Counted from the first letter of the stretch, positions 1 to 5,455 are shown. The stretch is DNA of 5,455 nucleotides from an uncultured Brevundimonas sp. (GCA_946481425.1 CAMLNT010000161.1:1-5455); one strand, 5' to 3'. Notes: a model not told the origin generated them from the letters alone. Translations and numbers: made by a program.

Positions 1-640
1 AGACGTACTTGCCGTGCAGCTCGATGCCCGGCTGGAACTCGCCGGTCGGCTTGCCCTCGCGGTCGATGCCGAACACGCCGGCGACCACGCCCTTGACCCG
101 TCCCGTGCCGTCTTCCCAGACCACATGGCTGGCGGCCATGCCCGGATAGACCTCCACGCCCATCGCCTCGGCCTGCTCGCCGAGCCACCGGGTCAGGTTT
201 CCAAGCGAGGCAATGTAGCAGCCGTCGTTGTGCATCAAGGGGGGAAGCGCGGCCATCGGGAGGGCCAGTTGTCCCGCGGGTCCCAAAAGCATGAACCGGT
301 CCTCGGTGACCGGCGTCTCCAGTGGCGCGCCGCGGTCCTTCCAGTCCGGAAACAGTTCGGTCAGGGCCTTGGGGTCAATGACCGCGCCCGACAGGATATG
401 CCCGCCGATCTCTGCCGACTTTTCCAGCACCGCGACGTTTATCTCCTTGCCGTCAGCCTCGGCCTTCTGCTTCAGCCGGATGGCGGCCGACAGGCCCGCC
501 GGTCCGCCGCCGACGATGACCACGTCATACTCCATGACCTCGCGCTCGACGCCCTGAAGCGCCTCGGCCGCCGGCAGCTTGTCGATGACGGCTTCCTGCC
601 AGGCGTTCTTCGCCCCGCCTTCGCGAACCTGTTCAGCCAT
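1..640 (-). CDS. Electron transfer flavoprotein-ubiquinone oxidoreductase (ETF-QO), N-terminal part
   Basis: ETF-QO is a membrane-associated FAD and 4Fe-4S enzyme that takes electrons from reduced ETF (fatty-acid and amino-acid oxidation) and passes them to ubiquinone. Only the first 213 codons are in the window, with no stop. The family is about 550 aa, so the ubiquinone-binding region and the C-terminal iron-sulfur domain lie off the left edge. Reading on the minus strand I see the FAD dinucleotide-binding motif VVIVGGGPAGLSAAI (residues 40-54, GGGPAG at 44-49), then LEKSAEIGGHILSGAVIDP (72-90), typical of ETF-QO, and further family-like stretches PVTEDRFMLL and YIASLGNLTRWLGEQAEAMG. I chose ATG at 640-638, which has GAGGA about 10 nt upstream. 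It gives a 35-residue leader before MEYDVVIVGGG. The internal ATG at 535, right at that point, is the alternative start; its upstream SD is poorly spaced. The gene is divergent from the uracil-DNA glycosylase gene. Family assignment is firm; only the start is uncertain. Confidence 0.94.
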   Translation of the reverse strand, partial: MAEQVREGGAKNAWQEAVIDKLPAAEALQGVEREVMEYDVVIVGGGPAGLSAAIRLKQKAEADGKEINVAVLEKSAEIGGHILSGAVIDPKALTELFPDWKDRGAPLETPVTEDRFMLLGPAGQLALPMAALPPLMHNDGCYIASLGNLTRWLGEQAEAMGVEVYPGMAASHVVWEDGTGRVKGVVAGVFGIDREGKPTGEFQPGIELHGKYV

Positions 641-682
641 GCCCTGAGAATCCTCGTCACGCGTGTGGTCTTGTTGGGGGCG

Positions 683-712
683 GTTATCGGAAGGTGACGC
701 CGGGGCGGTCAA
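683..712 (-). promoter_or_regulatory. Candidate sigma70-type promoter for the ETF-QO gene
   Basis: On the minus strand TTGACC (712-707; five of six matches to TTGACA) is followed after 18 nt by GATAAC (688-683; four of six matches to TATAAT). The -10 lies about 43 nt upstream of the ETF-QO ATG at 640, which gives a plausible short leader. It sits in the 91-bp divergent gap, the only non-coding stretch between the two genes. I saw no equally good plus-strand promoter for the glycosylase gene. This is a pattern match by eye only. Confidence 0.35.
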
Positions 713-731
713 GGACTATCCCTGTGCGCGG

Positions 732-1559
732 ATGACCCAGGGCCTTGCCGACCAGACCGATCGTGAGCTCGAGAGCACCCTCGCCTTCTGGCGGGATGCC
801 GGGCTGGACGTGCTCGTCGAAGACGGCCCGGTCGACCGGGTTCACCAGCCTCAGCCCGTCCGTCGCGCGCCCGCAGCCGTCGTCGGCGTCGCGAGCCCGG
901 CCGGGATCGCCGCTCCGCCCGAGGATGTCGGCGCAGCCGTCGCCGAGGCCCGCGCCCTGGCCGCAGAAGCCGAAACGCTCGACGCCCTCGCCGCCGCCAT
1001 CGCGTCGTTCCAGGGCTGTGGCCTGCGCCGCATGGGCGCCAGACAGTCCGTCTTCTCGCAGGGCAAGCCCGACGCCGAAGTCATGCTGATCGGCGAAGGG
1101 CCCGGCGCCGACGAAGACCAGCGTGGCGAGCCCTTCGTTGGGAAGGCCGGCCAGTTGCTGGACCGCATGCTCGATTCGATCGGGCTGAAGGACCAGGCCT
1201 TCATCACCAACACTGTCTTCTGGCGGCCGCCCGGCAATCGGACGCCGACAGTCGAAGAGCAAATGACCTGCGCGCCGTTCGTGGAGCGGGCCATCGCTCT
1301 TGTGCGGCCGCGCATCCTGGTGTTCGTCGGCGGAGCCTCGGCCAAGTTCATGCTCAAGTCCGACGAGGGCGTCACAACCCTGCGAGGCAAATGGAAGGAA
1401 TGGCGACCCGCGGAGGGCGGCCAGACCTATCCGGCCCTGCCAATCCTTCATCCGGCCTATCTGTTGCGCCAGCCGCGAGAGAAGGCCAAAGCCTGGCAGG
1501 ACCTTTTGTCGCTGTCTGAACGGCTTGCCGACGAACGGGCCAAGTCCGTAGATTCCTGA
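732..1559 (+). CDS. Uracil-DNA glycosylase, family-4-like, with incomplete Fe-S cysteine set
   Basis: It removes uracil from DNA (from cytosine deamination or dUTP misincorporation) as the first step of base-excision repair in the cytoplasm. The 275-aa product has the family 4/5 UDG signatures: GEGPGADED (121-129) with [17 protein letters not shown] after it, forming the first active-site motif; [16 protein letters not shown] (158-173); and HPAYLLR (240-246), the second active-site/DNA-intercalation motif. Residues 1-85 are an Ala-rich N-terminal extension containing [18 protein letters not shown], before the roughly 190-residue core. Classical family-4 enzymes bind 4Fe-4S through four cysteines. 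Here only Cys96 and Cys180 remain: Trp164 replaces the usual Cys before RPPGNRTP, and the first CxxC keeps one Cys. No KRRIH-type loop of UdgX is present. The frame is open up to ATG 663, but starting there would place coding sequence over the divergent promoter, so I prefer ATG 732. That start has no good SD (AAGGA is 16 nt away). The lytic transglycosylase gene follows 25 bp downstream. Confidence 0.93.
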   Translation: MTQGLADQTDRELESTLAFWRDAGLDVLVEDGPVDRVHQPQPVRRAPAAVVGVASPAGIAAPPEDVGAAVAEARALAAEAETLDALAAAIASFQGCGLRRMGARQSVFSQGKPDAEVMLIGEGPGADEDQRGEPFVGKAGQLLDRMLDSIGLKDQAFITNTVFWRPPGNRTPTVEEQMTCAPFVERAIALVRPRILVFVGGASAKFMLKSDEGVTTLRGKWKEWRPAEGGQTYPALPILHPAYLLRQPREKAKAWQDLLSLSERLADERAKSVDS

Positions 1560-1562
1560 CTC
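1551..1562. promoter_or_regulatory. Paired GANTC sites upstream of the transglycosylase gene
   Basis: GATTC (1551-1555) and GACTC (1558-1562) are separated by 2 bp, spanning the glycosylase stop codon and lying 23-34 bp upstream of the transglycosylase ATG. GANTC is the target of the cell-cycle methyltransferase CcrM in many alphaproteobacteria. I count ten GANTC sites in the whole window, and this is the only pair so close together. A regulatory role is inference. Confidence 0.25.
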
Positions 1563-1584
1563 ACGCGGGCGGAGCACTCAATCC

Positions 1585-3213
1585 ATGCGATTTCTAGGCG
1601 GCCTCGCGACCGTTGCGGCGGCGTTCGTGCTCATCAGCGCGCCCGCTCGAGCCGAACCTCGACCGCTCAGCGAATCCGATGAAGCCGCCTATCGCGCCGC
1701 TTTCCTGGATGTCCGTCGCGGCGATTTTGCTGCCGCCCTGGACCGGGCCGGTCGCGTTTCGGACCGCTCCCTGTATGGCCAGCTTCAGTTCGAGATCCTC
1801 TTCCACCGTGACTACACGGCGACTTTTGAGGAGCTTTCGGCCTGGCTTGCGGAATATGCCGATCTCGCGGACGCTCCGCGCGCCTACACACTGGCGCTGC
1901 GTCGCCTGCCGCCGGACGGGGTCGAGCCGCGCCTTCCGCCGGCCATAGCGGCCGCTCGCGCCTATCAGGCCTCGGCCGGCATGGTTGAGTTTCGCGAACG
2001 CGAGGCCCGTCATCAACTCAACGACGGCTATCTCCAGCGCGCCCTGGAAGTGGGCCAGATCCAGGGTGACTGGTGGGTGGCGGGCATGGCCGCCTTCCGA
2101 CTGGGCCGCTACGGCGAGGCCTTCCAGGCCTTCGAGCGCGTCGCCATCGACCCCTCAGAAAGTGGGTGGATTCGCTCCGGCGCCGGCTATTGGGCCGCCC
2201 GCTCCCTGATCCAGGACCGCCGCCAGGAGCAGGCTGCCGACTATCTGCGGCTCGCCGCGCGCTGGCCGGATACCTTCTATGGGCAGATCGCCATGCGTCA
2301 GCTCGGCGCCGAGCCGCTGATCCTCAACGCGCCTTGGATCACGCCGGGACCGAACACCATCGTCTTCTCGCCGCCTGAGGTCGACGAGGCCGCCGCCGAG
2401 GCGTTTACGCGTGCGAACAGCCATGCGCGTCGCGTCGCCGCCCTGGCCCAGATCGGCCGCACCGAGGACGCGATCGAGGAACTGCGCCTTGCCACGTTGA
2501 ACGCGCCGAGTGCGGAAGAACGTCTTCAGTGGGCCATTCTCGGTGAAAGCCTCGCCTCCCGCCTGGGCTTGCAGCGCAGCAGTCAGATCGACGCCGCCGA
2601 CTATCCCCTGCCCGATCTGCAGCCCCAGGGCGGCTTTGTCATCCCGCGGGGTCTGGTCTTCGCCATCGCCCGCAAGGAAAGCCGTTTCGACCCGGAAGCC
2701 CGATCGGGCGCCGGCGCCTACGGGCTGATGCAGGTCATGCCGGCCACGGCTGCTGAGCTCGCCGGCGACCCGGTTTTCCGCCGAGAGCCGGACCGCCTGT
2801 TCGACGCCTCCGTGAACATGCGGCTCGGTCAGGCCTACATCAACTCGGTGCTCTCAATGGACGCCATTCAGGGTGACCTTCTGCGCGCTGTCGTGGCCTA
2901 CAACGGTGGCCCGCGCCCCGTGATGGACGCGCGTCGCGCACTCGGCGCTGATGCTGATTCGCTGCTGATCATCGAGAACATTCCGGTGTCGCAGTCGCGT
3001 CAGTACGTGGAGGAAGTCGTCGCGGCCTATTGGGTTTATCAGCGCCTGCTCGGCGGGAAGCTCGAAACCCTCGACGCGGTCGTCGCGGGTTACCCGATCG
3101 TACACGTCGCCCTCGACTATGAGCCCCCGCCCCCGGCCCCGCTGTCACCGGACCCGGCCCTGACCCTCGCTGCGACACCTGAGCCGCCCGCAGCTGCGCC
3201 GTCAGAGCCCTAG
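1585..3213 (+). CDS. Soluble lytic murein transglycosylase (Slt family), exported
   Basis: It cleaves the MurNAc-GlcNAc bond of peptidoglycan, forming 1,6-anhydromuramic acid, in the periplasm during wall turnover or division. The 542-aa product begins with a Sec signal peptide: MRFLGG, hydrophobic stretch to about residue 19, AxA site ARA at 21-23, predicted cut before Glu24. Residues 30-340 are helix-rich repeats with a TPR-like look (AAFRLGRYGEAFQAFERV at 169-186), matching the Slt70 superhelical domain. The catalytic SLT domain spans about 353-490: AIARKESRFDP with catalytic Glu365, AYGLMQVMP (378-386), VVAYNGGP (436-443) and IENIPVSQSRQYVEEV (463-478). The usual E-T-R of that last motif is Q470-S471-R472 here. 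The C-terminus (513-542) is a Pro/Ala-rich tail, probably disordered. Length is near that of E. coli Slt70 (about 645 aa), somewhat shorter in the helical part. GGAG at 1571-1574 lies 10 nt before the ATG. The gene probably shares a transcript with the glycosylase gene and ends inside the convergent lipoprotein gene. Confidence 0.95.
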   Translation: MRFLGGLATVAAAFVLISAPARAEPRPLSESDEAAYRAAFLDVRRGDFAAALDRAGRVSDRSLYGQLQFEILFHRDYTATFEELSAWLAEYADLADAPRAYTLALRRLPPDGVEPRLPPAIAAARAYQASAGMVEFREREARHQLNDGYLQRALEVGQIQGDWWVAGMAAFRLGRYGEAFQAFERVAIDPSESGWIRSGAGYWAARSLIQDRRQEQAADYLRLAARWPDTFYGQIAMRQLGAEPLILNAPWITPGPNTIVFSPPEVDEAAAEAFTRANSHARRVAALAQIGRTEDAIEELRLATLNAPSAEERLQWAILGESLASRLGLQRSSQIDAADYPLPDLQPQGGFVIPRGLVFAIARKESRFDPEARSGAGAYGLMQVMPATAAELAGDPVFRREPDRLFDASVNMRLGQAYINSVLSMDAIQGDLLRAVVAYNGGPRPVMDARRALGADADSLLIIENIPVSQSRQYVEEVVAAYWVYQRLLGGKLETLDAVVAGYPIVHVALDYEPPPPAPLSPDPALTLAATPEPPAAAPSEP

Positions 3214-3662
3214 GCCGGGCATCGCCCCCAGGTCACCGAGGTCCCTTCGTTGACGTAAGTGATGCGCAGCTGGGTCGTATCGGCGACGATGTTGACCGGC
3301 TGACGCGTTGTCGTTCCTTCCGACTGGCAGACGAACGTCGCTGTCCAGTCGCGGTCGCCGGGTTGCAGGTCGGTGATCTGACAGGTGTTCTCGTACCCGC
3401 GGAACTCGGTCTCCGTAACCACGACTGGCCGCTCGGCGCCTGACGTATTTCCGCACCACTCCGCGTTTGCCGTCCAGGTCCCGACGAACGCCGGCGCGCC
3501 TGTCGGCGGTGTCGGCTGTGCCGGATCGGTTGGCGGCGGCGTTAGCTCCCCCGAATCCGCCGGCGGCGGCGCATCCGCCGGCATCTCGCCCGGATCGGTG
3601 TCATTGGCAGGCTGGCAAGCGGCCAGGGTCAGGGCGGCGGCAGGTATCAGCAGGGCTCTCAT
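3210..3662 (-). CDS. Lipoprotein with Pro-rich linker and four-cysteine domain, function unknown
   Basis: I do not recognise a named family. The 150-aa product starts with a lipoprotein signal, MRALLIPAAALTLAAC, with lipobox L13-A14-A15-C16, so it should be lipidated at Cys16 and anchored in the envelope. Residues 17-57 form an acidic Pro/Thr/Ala-rich linker. Residues 58-150 (starting FVGTWTANAEWCG) look like a small beta-rich domain with Cys70, Cys94, Cys112 and Cys148, enough for two disulfides. Similar GTW...WC...F.G.E..C patterns occur in exported proteins of alphaproteobacteria, from memory. The ATG lies 6 nt after the stop of the DUF4166 gene and has no clear SD, so translation probably depends on coupling to the upstream gene. 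A disulfide-bearing product downstream of a DCC-type thiol oxidoreductase is suggestive but no more. Its stop overlaps that of the transglycosylase gene. That the gene is real is supported by the clean lipobox, operon spacing and cysteine pattern. Confidence 0.86.
   Translation of the reverse strand: MRALLIPAAALTLAACQPANDTDPGEMPADAPPPADSGELTPPPTDPAQPTPPTGAPAFVGTWTANAEWCGNTSGAERPVVVTETEFRGYENTCQITDLQPGDRDWTATFVCQSEGTTTRQPVNIVADTTQLRITYVNEGTSVTWGRCPA
3555..3582. repeat. 10-bp direct repeat inside the lipoprotein linker, also forming an inverted repeat
   Basis: ATCCGCCGGC occurs at 3555-3564 and again at 3573-3582, offset by 18 bp (six codons). On the minus strand each copy encodes Pro-Ala-Asp in the lipoprotein linker. 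The same segment contains an 8-bp inverted repeat, GCCGGCGG (3559-3566) with CCGCCGGC (3575-3582) and an 8-nt loop. An in-frame duplication by slippage within a low-complexity linker is the simplest explanation; no U-tract follows, so it is not a terminator. Confidence 0.5.
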
Positions 3663-3668
3663 GCGCGA

Positions 3669-5330
3669 TCAACGTCCGACCACCCGATCTGGCTCCGGAG
3701 CTGCGGCGACAAGCCATCCCGTGTAGTGCGCCATCCGACCGAGGCCCGGCAGTCGGATCTCGACATCGAACACAAATCGGCCCTCCGCATCGACACGTTC
3801 ATGCGTCAAACTTTTCGGGGCCAGGATGGTCGGCAGTGGAACCGGGCCCAGCCGCCAGCCCGCCACCTCGTACCACAGGCGGTCCTCGTCCGGACGTAGC
3901 CGGATACGCACAGTGAAGGGACCGAACCTCTCTTCGATCAGCCCACCTGCCGACGGGTTTGACAGGACGCTCTGGAACCGGCTTGAACCAATCCTGCGAC
4001 GCCAGACCGAGCGGTCGCCGTCAGCGCTGATCATCACCTCGACCGGCACGCCGATCTGGGCGTCGGGAAAGCCGAAGATCCTCGCCAGAACGCGACCTGG
4101 AGCAGAACCCGATCCGCGCGTGTCGGCCTCGCCCACCCATCGGGTGTTCCCAGGCGCCTCATGCAGGGCCCGAACGGCCTCCGGGAGCGTGTCGAATTGG
4201 TCGCCGAGCGCCCGCGAGAACAGACAGCGGTCCACCCGTGCGCCGCAGGCGAGCCGGTGCGGGACCATCTCCCGCGTGATGTCTTGCAGGCTCACCTCCC
4301 CGACACAGGCCCGAGCACCCGGCGCGAGCGCTCCGCGCGCGATTGCCTTGATCGCGGCCAGCGCCGGCAGGCTGGGCGTTACCGGCCCGACCCCTGGCGC
4401 AGCCGTCAGAAGCCAGACGGCCCGTGCAAACCGGTGGCGGCGGTCGGCCCCGAGGACTTCCACCCGCATGGCCCCGCGATCCGAGCCGAAAATAGAAGAC
4501 GGCCGGGCCATGCGTAACAGCAGCGGCGCCAGGCCGGAGGCCGACCGCCCCGATAACGCCACTGCGCGAGCGAGGACCCATGCTCCCAGATGCAGGGGAG
4601 TTGGCTCCAGCCCTGCCAGAAAGAGGGCGCGCTCACGCGGTCTGAACCGGGCGGCCAGCAGATCAAGGTCCGGCGTCTCGCACAGGGAGACCAACCGCCG
4701 CCCCGCCGCACCAAAGTCGCGGTGATAAAGACCGTCCCAGCCATGCCGCACGCACCAGCGGGCGCCATCAAAGACGCGCACAGGCCTGCCCAGCCAGCTC
4801 AGAATCGCCTTCATGACGGACAGGCCGCGCGGAGCCTTGCTCCCGGGGCTGATCGCGGCCTCCACCGCGACCACGCTTTGCCATCCTTCGGTCAGGGACT
4901 GGATCACGGCGTGAGACAGGGCAGGTGTCGAACTGCATCCCGTCAGGGCGACCACCCCGACAGACCTTGCCGCCTCGTCCAGATCGCCAAAACGCGCGAC
5001 GAAGTCTCGCCCATCCGCAAGGTCGACGTAGTGCAATCCGGCCTGGATGGCGGCGCTCGCCACCGTCGGCTCGCTGCCTTGGAACGGACCTGCGGCGTCG
5101 GCGACGATGTCGGCGCCGCTGGCCTTCAGCGACTCTGCGGTGACGGTTTGCGTGTCCACGGCGATCGCCTCGACCGCGATACCGGGGTGTTCCGCAAGGA
5201 CTGCAGCAGCGGCCCTCTCGGCCCGCTTGAGGTCGCGACCAGCGAGGACCAGGTCGAAGCCGGCCTGGGCGAGCCCCACAGCCAGATGCGAGCCGAAGAC
5301 GCCGCCCGCCCCGATCACGAGCACCTTCAC
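3669..5330 (-). CDS. Saccharopine dehydrogenase-like NAD(P)-binding protein fused to DUF4166
   Basis: The 553-aa product has an N-terminal Rossmann fold: MKVLVIGAGGVFGSHLA with glycines 7, 9, 10 and 13 and the strand end LVLAGRD (28-33), which resembles the saccharopine dehydrogenase/NAD(P)-binding family. ADAAGPFQGSEPTV (77-90) and LTGCSSTPALSHAV (129-142) are also typical of that group. A middle region follows (about 180-395). The C-terminal section from about 398, RWVGEADTRGSGS through RRRIGSSRF, EERFGPF, GRFVFDVEIRLPGLG and HYTGWL (535-540), matches DUF4166 as I know it. True lysine-pathway activity is unlikely; substrate and reaction are unknown. It is probably cytoplasmic, with no signal peptide. 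The start is GTG at 5330-5328, giving the canonical MKVLVIGAGG. An SD-like GAGAGGGAG (5350-5342) sits 11 nt upstream but lies in a hairpin stem. It is the middle gene of a minus-strand operon, with a DCC-family gene upstream and the lipoprotein gene 6 nt downstream. Family call firm, function unknown. Confidence 0.92.
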   Translation of the reverse strand: MKVLVIGAGGVFGSHLAVGLAQAGFDLVLAGRDLKRAERAAAAVLAEHPGIAVEAIAVDTQTVTAESLKASGADIVADAAGPFQGSEPTVASAAIQAGLHYVDLADGRDFVARFGDLDEAARSVGVVALTGCSSTPALSHAVIQSLTEGWQSVVAVEAAISPGSKAPRGLSVMKAILSWLGRPVRVFDGARWCVRHGWDGLYHRDFGAAGRRLVSLCETPDLDLLAARFRPRERALFLAGLEPTPLHLGAWVLARAVALSGRSASGLAPLLLRMARPSSIFGSDRGAMRVEVLGADRRHRFARAVWLLTAAPGVGPVTPSLPALAAIKAIARGALAPGARACVGEVSLQDITREMVPHRLACGARVDRCLFSRALGDQFDTLPEAVRALHEAPGNTRWVGEADTRGSGSAPGRVLARIFGFPDAQIGVPVEVMISADGDRSVWRRRIGSSRFQSVLSNPSAGGLIEERFGPFTVRIRLRPDEDRLWYEVAGWRLGPVPLPTILAPKSLTHERVDAEGRFVFDVEIRLPGLGRMAHYTGWLVAAAPEPDRVVGR

Positions 5331-5368
5331 GAGAGGAACCGCTCCCTCTCATCGGGCCGCGGAAACAT
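5327..5368 (-). other. In-frame continuation of the DCC-family gene after the TGA
   Basis: Directly after the TGA the same frame reads MFPRPDERERFLS and stops at TGA 5329-5327. The pattern Met-x-Pro-x-Pro-(3)-Arg-x-Arg-Phe-Leu matches the usual end of DCC/DUF393 proteins. The second TGA overlaps the GTG start of the DUF4166 gene as GTGA, a common coupling arrangement in tightly packed operons. Both facts say the gene ended here ancestrally, and perhaps still does if the first TGA is read through or is an error. Because the TGA is followed at once by ATG, re-initiation could also make a 13-residue peptide. Confidence 0.6.
5329..5352 (-). promoter_or_regulatory. 10-bp hairpin covering the SD and start of the DUF4166 gene
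   Basis: On the minus-strand RNA the 5' arm AUGAGAGGGA (5352-5343) pairs with UUCCUCUCGU (5338-5329) around a GCGG tetraloop. The ten pairs include two G-U wobbles. The 5' arm holds the SD-like AGAGGGA, and the last two bases of the 3' arm are the first two bases of the GUG start at 5330. It could therefore hold the downstream start closed until a ribosome arrives from the upstream frame. It also lies 16 nt after the in-frame TGA at 5371-5369, a position used by bacterial SECIS elements. It has no U-tract, so it is not a terminator. The pairing is read directly; the roles are inferred. Confidence 0.5.
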
Positions 5369-5455
5369 TCATGTCTCCGTCTTGCCGAAAAGCGCAAAGC
5401 GGTTACTCGCGATCAGATCGTAGATAGCATCACGCCATGGTCTGAGGATGCGCAT
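5369..5455 (-). CDS. DCC-family (DUF393) thiol-disulfide oxidoreductase, C-terminal end, with TGA at the conserved Cys
   Basis: Only the last codons of a gene entering from the right edge are present. The minus frame reads MRILRPWRDAIYDLIASNRF then ALFGKTET and a TGA at 5371-5369. This matches the C-terminus of the DCC/DUF393 family, for example B. subtilis YuxK, which from memory reads RDPVYDLVAKNRYRWFGKKD then ECMLPSPE. The family's catalytic DxxCxxC motif is N-terminal and outside the window. The ATG at the edge is internal, since members are about 115-140 aa. The TGA falls exactly where the family has a conserved Cys, and homology continues in the same frame afterwards, so this is a truncated product, a base error or a recoded codon. 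The gene heads the DUF4166-lipoprotein operon. With only 28 codons visible the family call rests on one motif region. Confidence 0.75.
   Translation of the reverse strand: MRILRPWRDAIYDLIASNRFALFGKTET

Noticed and set aside
14..697. Plus-strand open frame of 227 codons at the left edge
   Set aside because: It lies opposite the ETF-QO gene, whose minus-strand translation matches the family throughout.
663..731. Extended start of the glycosylase at ATG 663
   Set aside because: MWSCWGRLSEGDAG is not UDG-like and would cover the candidate divergent promoter. ATG 732 starts a more plausible N-terminus.
684..1577. Long minus-strand open frame (297 codons) opposite the glycosylase gene
   Set aside because: It is the antisense shadow of a clearly recognisable UDG in GC-rich DNA. 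Its translation shows no domain and would overlap the whole gene.
3203..3222. GCCC/GGGC inverted repeat around the shared stops as a bidirectional terminator
   Set aside because: The stem is only 4 bp around a 6-nt loop with no U-run on either side; too weak to call.
3559..3582. 8-bp GC-rich inverted repeat as a rho-independent terminator
   Set aside because: It lies in the middle of the lipoprotein coding sequence, has no T-tract on either strand, and is explained by a repeated Pro-Ala-Asp coding segment.
3826..4725. Plus-strand open frame of 299 codons opposite the DUF4166 gene
   Set aside because: Antisense shadow. The translation is Arg/Ser/Pro-rich low complexity with no recognisable motif, while the minus strand carries a coherent family protein.
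4590..5423. Plus-strand open frame of 277 codons opposite the 5' part of the DUF4166 gene
   Set aside because: The translation is a composition-driven shadow; the minus strand holds the Rossmann motif.

Overview
The window is GC-rich with Ala/Arg/Pro-heavy proteins. It looks like chromosomal DNA of an alphaproteobacterium, most likely Caulobacterales (Brevundimonas/Caulobacter type). That assignment is inferred from protein style and gene content (ETF-QO, an alphaproteobacterial-type family-4-like uracil-DNA glycosylase, a signal-peptide-bearing Slt-family lytic transglycosylase). No rRNA or other marker gene is present. I see no mobile element, tRNA, rRNA or CRISPR array.

Layout. (1) 1-640, minus strand: the N-terminal 213 codons of electron-transfer flavoprotein-ubiquinone oxidoreductase, running off the left edge. 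(2) 641-731: a short divergent intergenic region with a plausible sigma70-type promoter for the ETF-QO gene. (3) 732-1559, plus: a uracil-DNA glycosylase. After 25 bp follows 1585-3213, plus: an exported soluble lytic transglycosylase. (4) On the minus strand, converging on the transglycosylase, a tight three-gene unit in transcription order: the C-terminus of a DCC/DUF393-family thiol-disulfide oxidoreductase (right edge), a 553-aa saccharopine-dehydrogenase-like/DUF4166 fusion (5330-3669), and a 150-aa lipoprotein (3662-3210). The lipoprotein and transglycosylase genes share one CTAG as their two stop codons.

The most notable spot is the right edge. The DCC-family reading frame hits TGA at 5371-5369, at the position where relatives such as B. 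subtilis YuxK carry a conserved cysteine. It then continues in frame as a recognisable family C-terminus (MFPRPDERERFLS). It ends at a second TGA that overlaps the GTG start of the next gene in a GTGA arrangement. A 10-bp stem with a GCGG tetraloop starts 16 nt after the first TGA. Possible readings are a recent nonsense mutation, a base-call error or, more speculatively, selenocysteine decoding. The same hairpin also covers the Shine-Dalgarno and start of the downstream gene.

Functionally the window mixes respiratory electron entry (ETF-QO), base-excision repair (UDG), peptidoglycan turnover (lytic transglycosylase) and a poorly characterised redox/oxidoreductase-like operon ending in a lipoprotein. 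Only the minus-strand trio looks like a functional unit.
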